DNA of 64,000 nucleotides from Microvelia longipes (GCA_018340805.1 JACMZG010001908.1:51461296-51525295), one strand, 5' to 3'. Positions 12,774 to 25,396 are shown, counted from the first letter of the stretch. Program-made: numbers and translations. The notes: generated from the letters alone by a model not told the origin.

Positions 12774-12882
12774 CTTATCACCTTTTAATTGGTCTATCCA
12801 CCCATACTATGTATCTGATTGTCTTTGCTTTATCAGAGTTTACTTGATGAATTAGCAGTTACTTCGGTCTTCATCTTGCCTC
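12774..12882 (-). promoter_or_regulatory. Probable 5' UTR part of the SCYL2-like exon, with a short uORF
   Basis: Upstream of the start codon, a pyrimidine-leaning stretch ends in TTGTTACAG|GAGG at 12882/12883 (minus strand), a plausible acceptor. A preceding noncoding exon would then lie to the right. Within this UTR an out-of-frame ATG at 12874 opens a 13-codon uORF that closes before the main start. Acceptor and uORF are seen; usage is inferred. Confidence 0.35.
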
Positions 12883-12889
12883 CTGTAAC

Positions 12890-13880
12890 AACAATATAGC
12901 AATATAGTTGTATTGAAAACACGAGAAGGGTTGTCTCTTATGAGTGAGTTTAATAGTAATACTATATTTAACCGCCACTAATTTACTAATTTATGCCATG
13001 AAACGAGGACACCAGAGAACCAATGCATATAAACCAAATGCAACGAGTTTAAATGTCAAATCATCAATTGTGGTTTATCACATATCCAGTTACAACGTTT
13101 AACAATGTATAATGTGAATTCTGTGTCCGCCTTTAACTTAGCTTCCCAAACTCGTACAACTAGCGATATAGGTAAACATGAGTGAGAATACAGGTTAGAG
13201 AGTCACACATGATAATTATTATTCGTTTTGTAAAAATAATGTTAAATAATACTTAAATAACGTTAAATAAGACAAAAAAAATCAAAACTTTATTAATTTT
13301 TAAACTTTGCCATTTTTTTCATTTTTAAGAACTGAAGAAGCTCAGGATCCGTGGGCGAAAGCTCTTTGTCAATTTATTTTCAATAAATTTTATTAAAAAG
13401 GACTGAATTCTTCTTTAATTTAATTGATATTACAATTTATAACAGTCCAAAAAGCTCTAAAGTTATTAAATAATACTGCTGATTTTCTCCCAACAGGAGA
13501 TTTAGAACCGTTCTCGTCAGATTATTGTAATCCATTACCTGAATGGATTCACCGTCATACCTGGTCATGTGAGATCGTGAGCAAGTCGTTGGTGGAGGAA
13601 GGGTTATTCCCCCGTGAAAGAATAGTATATTTTTTAAACTTAGTTTATTCCTACGATTAGCAAATAGTGACGAATTGAAATATAATTCTTAAAAGAAAAG
13701 TTATACATAGCAGATGCACTAGAAAGCTAGGTAATTAGCTTGCCAGGTCGCATGCCAGCATGGCATTTACACATTAATAATTTTTCTAATACCACCCATG
13801 AGTTTCATGTGTCTTACAGAATATATATGTGCTACCTCAAGCCATTAGATATGTGACACTTCAACAGCTCAAATTTAATA
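12890..13880. other. Intergenic, no supported gene
   Basis: Contains an open frame (13424-13660, plus) of fairly protein-like composition preceded by two AG acceptor-like sites (TATAACAG, CTCCCAACAG). No family was recognised and it is not called as a gene. Confidence 0.35.
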
Positions 13881-13882
13881 AA

Positions 13883-16033
13883 GGGCCATTCCATGCAGAA
13901 TCAGCCAATTTTGTGCGGTCAAAATTTAAAAGTGAATGATAATTTATCTATTTATTGTCTTTTGCTTATTCTAAAAGGAAATGGTCGAATTTTCTCAATA
14001 TCTTAATCCGTTTCTTGACAGTGCTTGTTTGTTTCTTGAAAAATGTCATTTTTTTCATTTTTTTGATAAATTTTAAAATAACTGTAACTTGTTTATTAGT
14101 TGAGATAATTGAATGAAAAAACAGCTGTTGTTACCAGGAAAGACTATATTTTTAACTAATACCTGGTTTTTGTTTTGGGTGTGAAGCATGCAAAGCTTAT
14201 TTTTAACCTAAAAATGCATATTAATAGGCAAATTTTGGCCAATTTTTATGGGAAAAAAATATATGAAATAGTGATAACACAATCTTGATATTTTTACAGT
14301 GATGACCCCAAAGAGTGCTCTTAACATAAATATTATTAGGTTTTTAATATTTACAGCCCTTCATGATTTTTAAGTGTGCCGGAAGTAGTATGTTTTCAAT
14401 TTTTGCCCTATTTTGACAAGCTATAACTCTGATGGGGCAACTTTTAAATATCTGATATTTTTACATTAAAACACTGCATACTAGTGCTCAATGCTCAAAA
14501 AGTTTCAAGGATGTGATATCTCTTATTTTAGAGAAATTGGTATTATATACATACTTTTATATGTATAATCATATAATAGGGAGATTTATCACTGTTTAAT
14601 GATGTGGGTATTCTAACACCGATATGCCTTTATGAATTTTATTCCAACTCAATTAAAGGGAAAAAAGTTATGCGAATGTAAAAAAATATCAGGGAATCAG
14701 AGACATGCACTGCATAGTTCCTGAAGGAAGCAATAAATTTATATTTAAAAGAACTTCATTATCTAGGTACGAAATCCAGCATTTATTTTTGTTAAATTAC
14801 ATTTATTTTTTCTTATTTTTATCTTTTAATTGTCAACCTTCATTTCATACATGAAGTATCACTTCTATAAATTTCTTTAATATTAAGAATAAGTAGAAAT
14901 TGACCCTTCGTCAGTTTAAAATAACATACTATCATTTTGAGATGTGCTAAGTCCTAACATGGTTATTAAAACATTGAATAAGCAGTCCAATTTGGTGTCA
15001 GATCAGTTTCACACATACGATACTGTATGTATGATGCCATCTCATAGGCAAAATTATCAGTTAAAATTCGCTAAATACGATATACTGCTATGAAATAAGT
15101 TAGCTACAATAGCTGTGAAATAGTTATTTAAAAACTCCAAAAAAAATAAAAACAGTTTTATTTAAATTTAATTTTCTTATACTATATGAGAGCAATATAA
15201 TTTTTTGAGGGGGCTAATTTCAAACCAGCTGGAGGAAGGGTTAAGCCCCCTAGCTCCTCCCTAGAATTGCGTATAGCGATAATATAAGGATTTAAAATAA
15301 GTCGTACTTTCCTCATAAATAGTGATAAATCTCCCTAGTATATGATTATACATATAAAGTATGTATATATAAATATCAATTTCTCTAAAATAAGAGATAT
15401 CACATCCTTGAAACTTTTTGAGCATTGAGCACTAGTATGCAGTGTTTTAATGTAAAAATATCAGATATTTAAAAGTTGCCCCATCAGAGTTATAGCTTGT
15501 CAAAATAGGGCAAAAATTGAAAACATACTACTTCCGGCACACTTAAAAATCATGAAGGGCTGTAAATATTAAAAACCTAATAATATTTATGTTAAGAGCA
15601 CTCTTTGGGGTCATCACTGTAAAAATATCAAGATTGTGTTATCACTATTTCATATATTTTTTTCCCATAAAAATTGGCCAAAATTTGCCTATTAATATGC
15701 ATTTTTAGGTTAAAAATAAGCTTTGCACGCTTCACACCCAAAACAAAAACCAGGTACTAGTTAAAAATATAGTCTTTCCTGGTAACAACAGCTGTTTTTT
15801 CATTCAATTATCTCAACTAATAAACAAGTTACAGTTATTTTAAAATTTATCAAAAAAATGAAAAAAATGACATTTTTCAAGAAACAAACAAGCACTGTCA
15901 AGAAACGGATTAAGATATTGAGAAAATTCGACCATTTCCTTTTAGAATAAGCAAAAGACAATAAATAGATAAAGTATCATTCACTTTTAAATTTTGACCG
16001 CACAAAATTGGCTGATTCTGCATGGAATGACCC
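13883..16033. mobile_element. 2.15-kb foldback DNA element with about 711-bp arms
   Basis: Left arm 13883-14593 and right arm 15321-16033 are inverted copies at very high identity. Ends read GGGCCATTCCATGCAGAATC at the left and, on the complement of the right end, GGGTCATTCCATGCAGAATC. The ~727-bp loop (14594-15320) is unrelated to the arms and encodes nothing recognisable. No unambiguous target duplication is visible (flanks AATAAA and AAAACG). Arm length is unusually long for a MITE; the superfamily is not assigned. Confidence 0.92.
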
Positions 16034-16208
16034 AAAACGTTTTATAAGGATGGATCCACATATATAATTCATACTTAGAGACGTATAAGTATAAGGTGGA
16101 TTATTGCTAAAGAATATTAATAACAAGAGGCCTTTGGGCTCTTGGCAGCTACGCGGCGTCGACCTGGGGGTCGACCTGGGGCCCTCACCTTTTAGTAGTT
16201 ATAGAATT

Positions 16209-16670
16209 TGATACTACCGAGTTTTGCAAAACATGCATAGTTGATACAATATAATTGTGCGAGAGACACATAGAAAATGTAACAAGCAAAAAGCAATGCT
16301 ACTTCTGGGAACTGTTCCATCATTCGATATTCGTCATCATTGATGGCTCGACATAATGTCATGTTTTGCAAAACTCGTCATGATATATGTTTTGCTTGTC
16401 ATGTATGATGGCGGTAAGAGAGCAACGCTTGTCTCTGGTAAATACTTCACATTATATTCTTCGGAATGAATTGAAGGTCAGAGTGAGTTCAGGCTCTGTC
16501 GAAGCCCTGATGAGTTAGACGTAACGAAACAGAGTAGGACATGACATTATGTCGATCCATCAATGATGACGAATGTCGAATGATGGAACAGTTCTTAGAT
16601 GTAGCATTGCATTTTGCTTATTACATTTCCTAGGTGTCTCTCGCACAATTATATTATGTCAATATAGTAG
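16209..16670. mobile_element. Foldback family B, copy 1
   Basis: Begins TGATACTACCGAGTTTTGC. The arms carry GAAATGTAACAAGCAAAA, AATGCAATGCTAC, CATCATTGATGGCTCGACAT and their complements. The centre contains a spacer (TATTCTTCGGAATGA region) not present in copy 2. The right terminus is eroded at GTCAATATAGTAG. Confidence 0.85.
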
Positions 16671-16748
16671 TTGTTATGTAAGAGTAACATACTGTTACAA
16701 CATTATAGCGATTTTCTAAATGAATTAGTCGAAAAACATGTCGAATTA

Positions 16749-17475
16749 TAACTTTTCCTCATTTATACCGTAGATATATAGAGAAAGTATTGTATTTGCA
16801 AAAAAATCAAAAATGATGAAACAGGCATTATCCGTTTCAGGTGCTTTAAAGGCCTCCTGAGTGGTTTTTACAAAGTTGTCTATCTGTATGTGTGTGTGGG
16901 TGTATGAGAGTGTGTCCTTTATCATCCTCGTAGCGCCCAGTATATTTATGCTAGAAAGTTGAAACTTTGTATAAAAATAAGTCTACGGCTGTAGTTGTGC
17001 TATTCGGAAAATGATTTTTTTTTATGACGTCATTAACCCGCATTGATGACTCAGCAAAAATTTCGACAAATCATGAAAGTCGGAAAAATTATGCGATTGG
17101 ATTTAGATTTGACATGCATGCAGCCAAGTATAAGACTAACATATGTGCCAAATTATACCAATTTTTATCAAATGACCTGTGTAAGTGTTTTCATAATTTG
17201 TGAAATATCGGAGAATTATTCATTTAAGTTAAAATTCAGTACAAGTTTATACCATAAGTACACCAAGTTTTGTTTCAATGTGACAAGTATATCTTTGATT
17301 TTTTATCATAAAAGTTTAACAGAATTTAGCGTGGTCAGTGCTGTATGGGCGACCTCTGAGGATGAAACGAATGTATTTAATATCTAAGGACGAGCTAAGC
17401 AAGTCCGAAGAAAGGAGGAGTAGCGTAGCGAATCCGATGTGACGAGGAAAAGTTCCGAGGTACCCCGTACCTGAT
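16749..17475 (+). repeat. Dispersed repeat DR-A, full-length copy (+)
   Basis: Starts AACTTTTCCTCATTTATACC and ends GAGGAAAAGTTCCGAGGTAC followed by CCCGTACC. Diagnostic internal words include CCTCCTGAGTGGTTTT, GACGTCATTAACCCGCA, the GAAGCGAGTCC-type word and GAATCCGATGTGA. Copies or fragments occur at 18390, 19558, 28095, 41100, 46655, 47985 and 50060. The 114-codon open frame inside is part of the repeat and has no recognised protein signature. The inward-facing AACTTTTCCTC ends hint at a short TIR, but no target duplication is seen. Confidence 0.8.
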
Positions 17476-18385
17476 TTTGTTACACAATGTTATAATCTAA
17501 CAATAAAACCGTAACCAATAGTGATATTAAATTTTAACTTCCTCTATGTGTTTAGCACGCTATGAAGTATATGCACTTTTATTTTAAAAGTGTCCGTATA
17601 TGTAATTTAATTAAGTCCGGTCCATTATCTTTCTCAGATTAAGTGAATTGTACCTATTTCAAAGGTTTATGACGTCCTGAAAAATTTCATATAAAGAATT
17701 GCATAAAGAAAAGGGTTCTGGACATTAACAAGGTCATTTTTTTACCGAGTTTCATTCAAATCCTAAAAAACATTTGGAAGTTATCGTGTCTGATAGAAAC
17801 TTCTAGAAACAAAATACATATACATACCTAACTTGGTCCGTTGTATCAATAAAATTAGAATGGAAGCCGAACCCGCTTGGTTCTTAGTTAAAAATATTGC
17901 TTTCTTAAAAAACTTTAATGCAAAAAAAATGTGGGTGTCGAAAAAATAAAATTAAAAAAAATAACCAGGTGCTTTGAAAGAAACCTTTCTGTAAAGAAAG
18001 TTTACAAAAATAGCTATTGAAGAATTTGCCTGAATAAAATAGCACGCAAATACAAGTCGCACTTAATTGTATACCTTCCATACATAATTTCCTAATTTAT
18101 ATTTTCATCTATTTTTACTACTATTATTAATTTTACTTTCTACCATCATTGAAATATATATTTCTATGTGTTCATATTCTTTATATATGTATATTCATTG
18201 CTCCAAGTTCAACACCAGATATTGTAATAGTGAATACAAATGCATGTATATTGTATATATGTACTAAAATATTTCACAGTCGCTATAGTATTGTGGTATT
18301 TTTATTAGCTATTGGAATTATTTTAAAGATTCCTGTTATATAAGAACAACCTTTGAAATAATATAGTACACTATTTAAACAAATA
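17476..18385. other. Spacer between inverted DR-A copies
   Basis: AT-rich, with no gene recognised. It is flanked by DR-A in plus orientation at the left and minus orientation at the right. Confidence 0.4.
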
Positions 18386-18389
18386 AAAA

Positions 18390-18990
18390 AATCGGGTACG
18401 GGGAACCTTGGAACTTTTCTTCATTACATCGGATTCGCTACGCTCATCCTCCCTGCTTCAGACTCGCTTCGCTCGTCCTCAGAAATATAGTTCGCCAATT
18501 TTATACTGCAACATGCCTTTGGACTCGCTTCACTCGTCTTCAGATGGTAAATGTATCCGTATCATTCACAGAGGTTACCCATAGCACTGACCACGCTCAA
18601 TGCTGCTTAATTATTATGATCCAATAAAAATCTTAAAACAAACTTAGTGTGCTTGTTTATTAGGTAATAATAGACACTTGTACTAAATTTCAACTTAATT
18701 GGACCATTTCTAAATTTTTTACAATGTTTTTAAAAAAACGCACACAAGTTATTCGATAAACATTGAACTAATGCTAATAATGAGATGAAACTTGGCACGT
18801 ATGCTAGTGTTGTACATTGTCACATGCGTGCCAAATCTCAATCCGATTGCATCATTTTTCCGCGTTTTATGATTTTTCGAAATTTTTGCTGTGTCATTAT
18901 TGCAGGTTAATGACATTTTTTATGTTTACCTCTTTAATTATTTTTTTTTAAATTTCAAAGAAATTCAAATGAACGTTTTTTGGAGTTTCT
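18390..18990 (-). repeat. DR-A copy (-)
   Basis: Starts with GGTACGGGGAACC, then CATCGGATTCGCTACGCTCA and CGCTTCGCTCGTCC, the complement of the plus copies. The segment near 18830-18910 matches the complement of the GACGTCATTAACC/TCGAAAAATCATAAAACGCG block. Confidence 0.75.
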
Positions 18991-19557
18991 TAATTCATTT
19001 TATATGCTAAATTTTCAATTTATTGGATTATCTAAAAACGTGCAAGTAACTCGTTGGTTTAGCTATTTCGCGTTTGTCGTGTTGACGACAAAAGTTCACA
19101 AAAACGTATACATAATATCATTCATACAATACATCCGTATTTTTCAACCGAGTAGTTATTTGACCGAATATTTATGCAATTATTTTAAAAGGGACGATTC
19201 GAAAAAATATTGGGTGTCTCATTTTTGGGCTCGTTCAATGATTTATTTACTTTTGGAGGTAGGCAGCAAAATGAGAAATTCCGCAAAGTTTTAAACTATA
19301 GCGGGAAAATTTTCTTAGATAGCAAAAAACCTTTAATAACGAAGTTGGTCCGGTTAGATAATAAAACCTTTTACAGGACCGCCTCTTCCATTGTAACGCA
19401 CTCTCTGTTTACATTTCATTAATATTTAACAAGCAAATCAACACTGAGAATATCTTTTTATTCTTTTCCTTCTTTTTTTCTTCTCTCTCACTTCTATTAA
19501 ATATAAATTTTAATTATACCTTATACAAATAAACGAGTATTTAGCACTGTATTAAAC
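18991..19557. other. No gene supported
   Basis: Two overlapping open frames (18980-19294, 19210-19422) lie here. They adjoin DR-A and have no recognisable domain or splice context. Confidence 0.35.
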
Positions 19558-19960
19558 AAATAGGACACGGAGTCTCGCCACATAAGATTCGCAACGCTTA
19601 TCCTCCTCCCAAACTTCGGACTCGCTCCTCTCGTCTCTAGAATATAAAATTGGCATTAGCAATTGGTATTCTGAAACTCCTCTTTGGATTCGTTTTCGTC
19701 CTCAGATATTAATTACATAATTCATCTGTTTAACCAATGGATAATTATGCGAATTTCCTACCAAAATCTAGAAAAATAAGAAACGAGTAGAAAAACTGCT
19801 ACTCAAGTTATAAAGCATGAACCGGAAACTTTGGTACGGGGTACCTCGAAACTTTTTCTCACAGCATTGAAATTTTTACGCTCATCGTACGCTAATCGTA
19901 AGAGACCAAATTTATACTGCAAAAAGTCTGTAAAACCCCCTCAGGTGGTTTCAAAATCAT
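19558..19960 (-). repeat. Two broken DR-A 3'-end fragments (-)
   Basis: GACACGGAGTCTCGCC with the GATTCGC..CTTATCCTCCTCC block (19558-19700), then GGTACGGGGTACCTCGAAAC (about 19833-19960), both matching the DR-A terminus. Confidence 0.6.
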
Positions 19961-20033
19961 GTAAAATAGATAATTCAGGTAAAATATCCGTTTCATATTT
20001 TTAGTTCAAAGAATACTTTTCCTATATATCATT

Positions 20034-20435
20034 TGATACTACCGAGTTTTGCTAAACATAAATAGTTGACACAATATAATTGTGCGAGAGACACCAAGGA
20101 AATGTAACAAGCAAAATGCAATGCTACATGTGGGAACTGTTCCGACATTCGTCATCATTGATGGCTCGACATAATCTCATGTCCCACTCTGTTTCGTTAC
20201 GTCTAGCTCATCAGGGTGCCGACAGAGCCTGAACTCACTCTGACATGAGTTTAGGCTCTGTCGGCGCCCTGATGAGTTAGACCTAACGAAACATAGTGAG
20301 ACATGACATTATGTCGAGCCATCAATAATGAAGAATATCGAATGATGGAACAGTTCCCACATGTAGCATTGCATTTTGCTTGTTACATTTCCTTAATGTC
20401 TCATACTGATGAATTATATTGTGAATACGTTTACT
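20034..20435. mobile_element. Foldback family B, copy 2
   Basis: Left end TGATACTACCGAGTTTTGC. The arms meet near 20240 around GAACTCACTCTGACATGAGT with almost no spacer. The right arm loses identity after TTACATTTCCTTAATGTCTC, so the outer right TIR is missing. Confidence 0.85.
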
Positions 20436-21250
20436 TATATCTGCATAAATAGTATAAAATTTTAATCGAGTAAAACGCTTTTGGACTTTTACAAAGATAA
20501 GTAAAATAAAAATACTATCCGCAGCAATAAAATTAAACTTTACAACGACTATTTCCTACAAATTATGAATAAATATTTAATTTAATACTCTTTTATTTTA
20601 ACGCATATTGAATTTCCAAATATAAAAAAAAAATTAAATAAATTAAAGGAATAAGAAAGGACGAAGAGAAAAAAAGTAATGGTCTCATTAAAAATATAAA
20701 AACAGGGATGCAAAAAAATATGAAAGAAGAATAAAAAAAAATATTTGAAAAAAATCTTAGTATGTTTTATTCTTGGATTTTCTTCGATGATGTAAAAAGC
20801 TTGGCCGCACTAAAATCATATTGTCAGCGAAATCTGATTTTTTAAAAAAAAATATCAAAAAGAGAGAAAATTGGATCAAGGCAAGTTTTAAGGGGCCATG
20901 GATTTCTTTTATCAATTCATTTCAAGAATCCAATATTAATATTTTATTATAAAGACGAAAAAACTTTGTCACATGTTTTATCATCAACCTGATATTTCCC
21001 AATAGAGCCGTAAAGGGGATAAAAATATATATTTTGACAAGAAACGAAATTACTTATTTTAACGGAATAAAAATGTTAAGGTAAAAGAAGAACATGTTGA
21101 CTCAAGGGAAAACTCAAAAGAAAACACTTTGATACGGAATGTAAAATATTTTTGAATAGTCTTTTTATTCCTTATCTAAAATAATTTTGAATCATTTATG
21201 ACACAAAACAATTTTTACTATTCCTCGCCAACTACCAAACGTATAAGGGA
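20436..21250. other. AT-rich, nothing recognised
   Basis: Poly-A rich DNA without a supported reading frame or repeat unit. Confidence 0.45.
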
Positions 21251-21611
21251 TGTATTGCGTTCTAACTCAATACTTAAAAAAAAAGGTATTGCGTTCTAAT
21301 CAATACTTTAAAAAAAGAAAGTATTGCGTTCTAACTCAATTTTTAAAAAAAAGAAAGTATTGCGTTCTAACTCAATACTTTAAAAAAAAGAAAGTATTGC
21401 GTTTCTTCAATACTTTAAAAAAGAAAGTATTGCGTTCTAACTCAATACTTTAAAAAAAAGAAAGTATTGCGTTCTAACTCAATACTTTAAAAAAGAAAGT
21501 ATTGCGTTCTAACTCAATACTTAAAAAAAGAAAGTATTGCGTTTTAACTCAATACTTAAAAAAAAAAGTATTGCGTTCTAACTCAATACTTTAAAAAAAA
21601 GAAAGTATTGA
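21251..21611. repeat. 34-37-bp minisatellite whose unit is itself a hairpin
   Basis: Ten copies plus a partial one of GTATTGCGTTCTAACTCAAT followed by ACTT and an A-rich run ending AAAGAAA. In each unit AAAGTATTG and CAATACTTT are complementary around a ~10-nt loop. The copy at about 21393 has lost the loop centre. Length variation is mostly in the A run. Confidence 0.93.
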
Positions 21612-22029
21612 GTCACGTAAGTCAGGTTATGTTTTGAATTTTATTATTTGTTTTTATTATAACAAGTTTAATGTATTAATTATATTAGCAAGTTTTATTA
21701 TTAAAATCAATTCATTTTCACAACAGTAGACACGTAAAAAGACACAAATATACACGCCGTCCTAAACTTTTGAAATGAAAGAACTCACTGATGTTCGTTT
21801 ATCTTTACTTAATTTTATTTACTTATTTATTTATAATTTTATTTAACTCTGAATGATTTTTTTATATCCCTATCATTTAAATACTAATAATAATATTATT
21901 ATCACTACTACTAGTAGTGATAAAGTAAAATTGTACTACAGCAAAAAGTTATCCTAAGGCTAATAACAAAATAAGAAATACGTAACTCTTGCAGAAATAT
22001 ATTCAAACAGCTCAAATTTATGACTGTGG

Positions 22030-22033
<4 letters not shown>

Positions 22034-22070
<37 letters not shown>

Positions 22071-22119
22071 TATATATTATATATATTATATATATATATA
22101 TATTATATATTATATATAT

Positions 22120-22164
<45 letters not shown>
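22034..22164. repeat. Compound microsatellite (TC)n(TA)n(GT)n
   Basis: Three successive dinucleotide tracts: TC to about 22066, TA/ATT to 22127, GT to 22164. Confidence 0.97.
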
Positions 22165-22167
<3 letters not shown>

Positions 22168-23471
22168 GCGCTAATGCATGTAAAGATCAGCAGGTTCATA
22201 GTTGGCACAAAAATTAAAATGTAATACTTAACCACCACTTAAAAAAACGGAGGTACGGCACAATGTCCAAGGTACAAAATTGTTTAACATGCTGCCGGAA
22301 GAAACGTGGAACCTGCCGGCTGATAAATTTAAAAAAGAATAAAAACAATGCTTACAAATTATGTATTCTATGATGGTAAAAGAATTCATGAATTTTATTT
22401 TATTGAATTCTACGTATTCTCATTTTTTTGATACATTTTCTTTTGCTGGTTATAGCCACTCATAGATATAACTAGCGTACAAAATGTTTATTCTTATGTT
22501 ATCTTATCTTTGCATTTCCAACTCCAGCCTGAGTTCAAGCTCAAGATCGTTTCTCTACTAAACTTCTCTCAAAACTACTAAAACTGACTTAACTCAAATA
22601 CTAGTAACATTCATAATTGTTTCAATATATAAATTGACAAAAAAAAAGGTAACACTTAAGAGACTTATTTTTATACAGTCCCACAAGGTTTAGAAAATAG
22701 CTACAGCGAGCAATATCTTGGATCTCATGTTTTCATTTCTTGTTAAATATTTATAGAAAGTCCTGCCTCCGTGGTAAGGGCCCCTTTGCTGGGTAAACCC
22801 TATCCTCGTTAGTTAAGCCATATCGAGCGTAGTCAGAACTTGGATAGAAGATCTAACACTGGTGTTACAAAGAAGTCTGGGGCCTGGGCCCGGCTATAAA
22901 TCAATTGTGGGCCCCTTTAACTATAAAGAGGAAAGGTTGTTTCTTTAAATTTTTAATTACAAACATTCTATGACAGCTATTTTCATTTAATCTAACTTCC
23001 AAAAGAGAGCGTGAATTTCTCTAGGCTCTATTTAAATCAATATAGAAAATTTAGTTTAGAAATATTTAAAAAAATGTAATATAATATGTATATGTATGAG
23101 CATGTACATACATACCATGTACTTGTATATAATGTTTGTTGTGTATGTTTATTACGTATAAATATAATACACGAACTTTTTATACATAATAAACATAATT
23201 TACACGTAATACATAATTTATATGTATTATGTATATACATTTTATGTTTATGTAAATGTAATGAAAGTATAGCGAGCCATTGACATGAGGTACTTGTACC
23301 TCTAGTCAAATTATTGTACTTATAAGTATATGTTGCTCTTGTAAGTATGTCTGCACTTGTATGTATTGATGTAACTCTGATCCAATCCAAAGTATTTTGT
23401 CATACGTTTAGTTGGTTAATTTTAAATTATTTGAATTCTGATTTTGCAGAGTTCTTTTGAACTCTTGAACT
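22165..23471. other. Intergenic, no gene recognised
   Basis: TATG-rich segment at 23080-23260 with mirrored open frames on both strands, a sign of low complexity. About 22740-22930 has GC-richer GGGCCC words of unknown origin. Confidence 0.4.
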
Positions 23472-23757
23472 CAGCAACGTGAGGTAGGTGTTAATTTAAC
23501 TTATCATGGACAGGAACTTGGGTAGGTGTTAATCTAACTTATCATGGACAGCAACGTAGGTAGGTGTTAAACTAACTTATCATAAACAGCAACGTAGGTA
23601 GGTGTTAATCTAACTTATCATGTACAGCAACGTAGGTAGGTGTTAAACTAACTTATCATGGACAGCAACGTAGGTAGGTGTTAAACTAACTTATCATAAA
23701 CAGCAACGTAGGTAGGTGTTAATCTAACTTATCATGGACAGCAACGAAGGTAGGTGA
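23472..23757. repeat. 38-bp minisatellite
   Basis: About 7.5 copies of a unit with GCAACGTAGGTAGGTGTTAA followed by an ACTAACTTATCATGGACA-type half. Variants alternate (TCATGGA/TCATAAA; AATCT/AAACT), hinting at a two-unit higher-order pattern. Confidence 0.95.
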
Positions 23758-23906
23758 TATTAGTCGATGACGTTGCTGATGCTTTATAGCTCATTAGCGT
23801 AAACAAAAATATATCATATAGGTGAATTTTATATTAGAAAATTTATTTTGTCTACAAGGGCTAAACCGCTTTAAAGTATAAGGCTCTGTCACTTAAATTA
23901 ATTAAA

Positions 23907-24565
23907 AATTCTGGCGCGGTGGTCCGCATGTCGGGCGAATTTCCTTTGGATGCGTGTTTTCGTGCTTTTTACATTATATAAGTTTACAACTACTAATAAA
24001 TATTCCGGCGCGGTGGTCCGCTGTCGGCGAATTTCATTAAGAATGCGTGTTTCCGTGCTAAACAACCCATTTCTTGCTTAAGGTTCTGGTTCATGCTTTA
24101 GAACCTAAGCAGTTACTCAATTGTCAAGCACTGCTCGTAACTCATTTTGTCTGTATTTTCCAAAGGAAATGCGCATAATTATCCAGTTGGTTGTACAAAA
24201 CTATGCCTCTAAAATTAGAAGTACGCACTATTATTTGCACTAGTTTAAAGCTTAGTTACTTATCTTTAAGCTTAGTCAGTTATCTTTAAAGGTTTAAGCG
24301 CATTCCTTTGGAAAATACAGACAAAATGAGTTACGAGCAGTGCTTGACAATTGAGTAACTGCTTAGGTTCTAAAGCATGAACCAGAACCTTAAGCAAGAA
24401 ATGGGTTGTTTAGCACGGAAACACGCATTCTTAATGAAATTCGCCGACAGCGGACCACCGCGCCGGAATTATTTATTTAGTAGTGTTAAACTTATATAAT
24501 GTAAAAGCACGAAAACACGCATCCAAAGGAAATTCGCCGACATGCGGACCACCGCGCCAGAATTA
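23907..24565. mobile_element. Family C foldback with two near-perfect 268-bp arms
   Basis: Left arm 23907-24174 and right arm 24298-24565 are almost exact complements; the 123-bp loop is AT-rich with TTTAAGCTTAGT repeats. Within each arm the terminal motif GGCGCGGTGGTCCGC occurs twice (about 95 bp apart), so the arm is a partial tandem duplication or a nested insertion of the same end. Sequence inside each arm ends CCAAAGGAAATGCGC. Related copies: 9841-10195 and a fragment near 27259. Confidence 0.93.
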
Positions 24566-24639
24566 TTTTCTAGTTGTAACTTATATTAAGTAAAAAAAAA
24601 AACGATAAAAAATTATCGACCCTTCCAGGATGTGAACCC

Positions 24640-24990
24640 AGGTACCTTGAGTTTGAGTGGTCGTATTGACTCCGGACCACTGGCATTTAACTCAGAGGCC
24701 CAAAAACATTGAAAACGACACCCTACTGAATTTAATTTTCAACGACCGTAATTTTGGTTTTCATAATTTTTGTGGTTTTTTCGACTTTTTGTCACTTAGA
24801 GTGGTCGTATCGACTTTGGACGGTTTCATTCGATTCAGCGCCCAAAAATACATAGAAAACGACACCCTACTCGAAATTAATTTTTTATCGACCTAAATTT
24901 TGGTTTTGGGTAATTTACAATGGTTTTTTAAATTTTTAGGTCACTTAGAGTGGTCGTATCGACTTCGGACCGGTTTCATTCGATTCAGCG
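24640..24990. repeat. About 150-bp tandem repeat, 2-3 diverged units
   Basis: Units begin with GAGTGGTCGTATTGACTCCG, AGAGTGGTCGTATCGACTTT and AGAGTGGTCGTATCGACTTC at about 24653, 24797 and 24950. Each carries ATTCGATTCAGCG-like and GAAAACGACACCCTACT blocks. Confidence 0.75.
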
Positions 24991-24997
24991 TTTAAAA

Positions 24998-25396
<399 letters not shown>

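Noticed and set aside
13424..13660. 78-codon plus-strand frame of protein-like composition with acceptor-like sites before it
   Set aside because: No recognised family, no donor-side partner exon; insufficient support for a gene.
17043..17387. 114-codon open frame
   Set aside because: Lies wholly in the dispersed repeat DR-A; other copies do not keep the frame.
21251..21611. Possible CRISPR-like array (palindromic repeats)
   Set aside because: The loop between palindromic halves is constant and the context is eukaryotic; it is a minisatellite.
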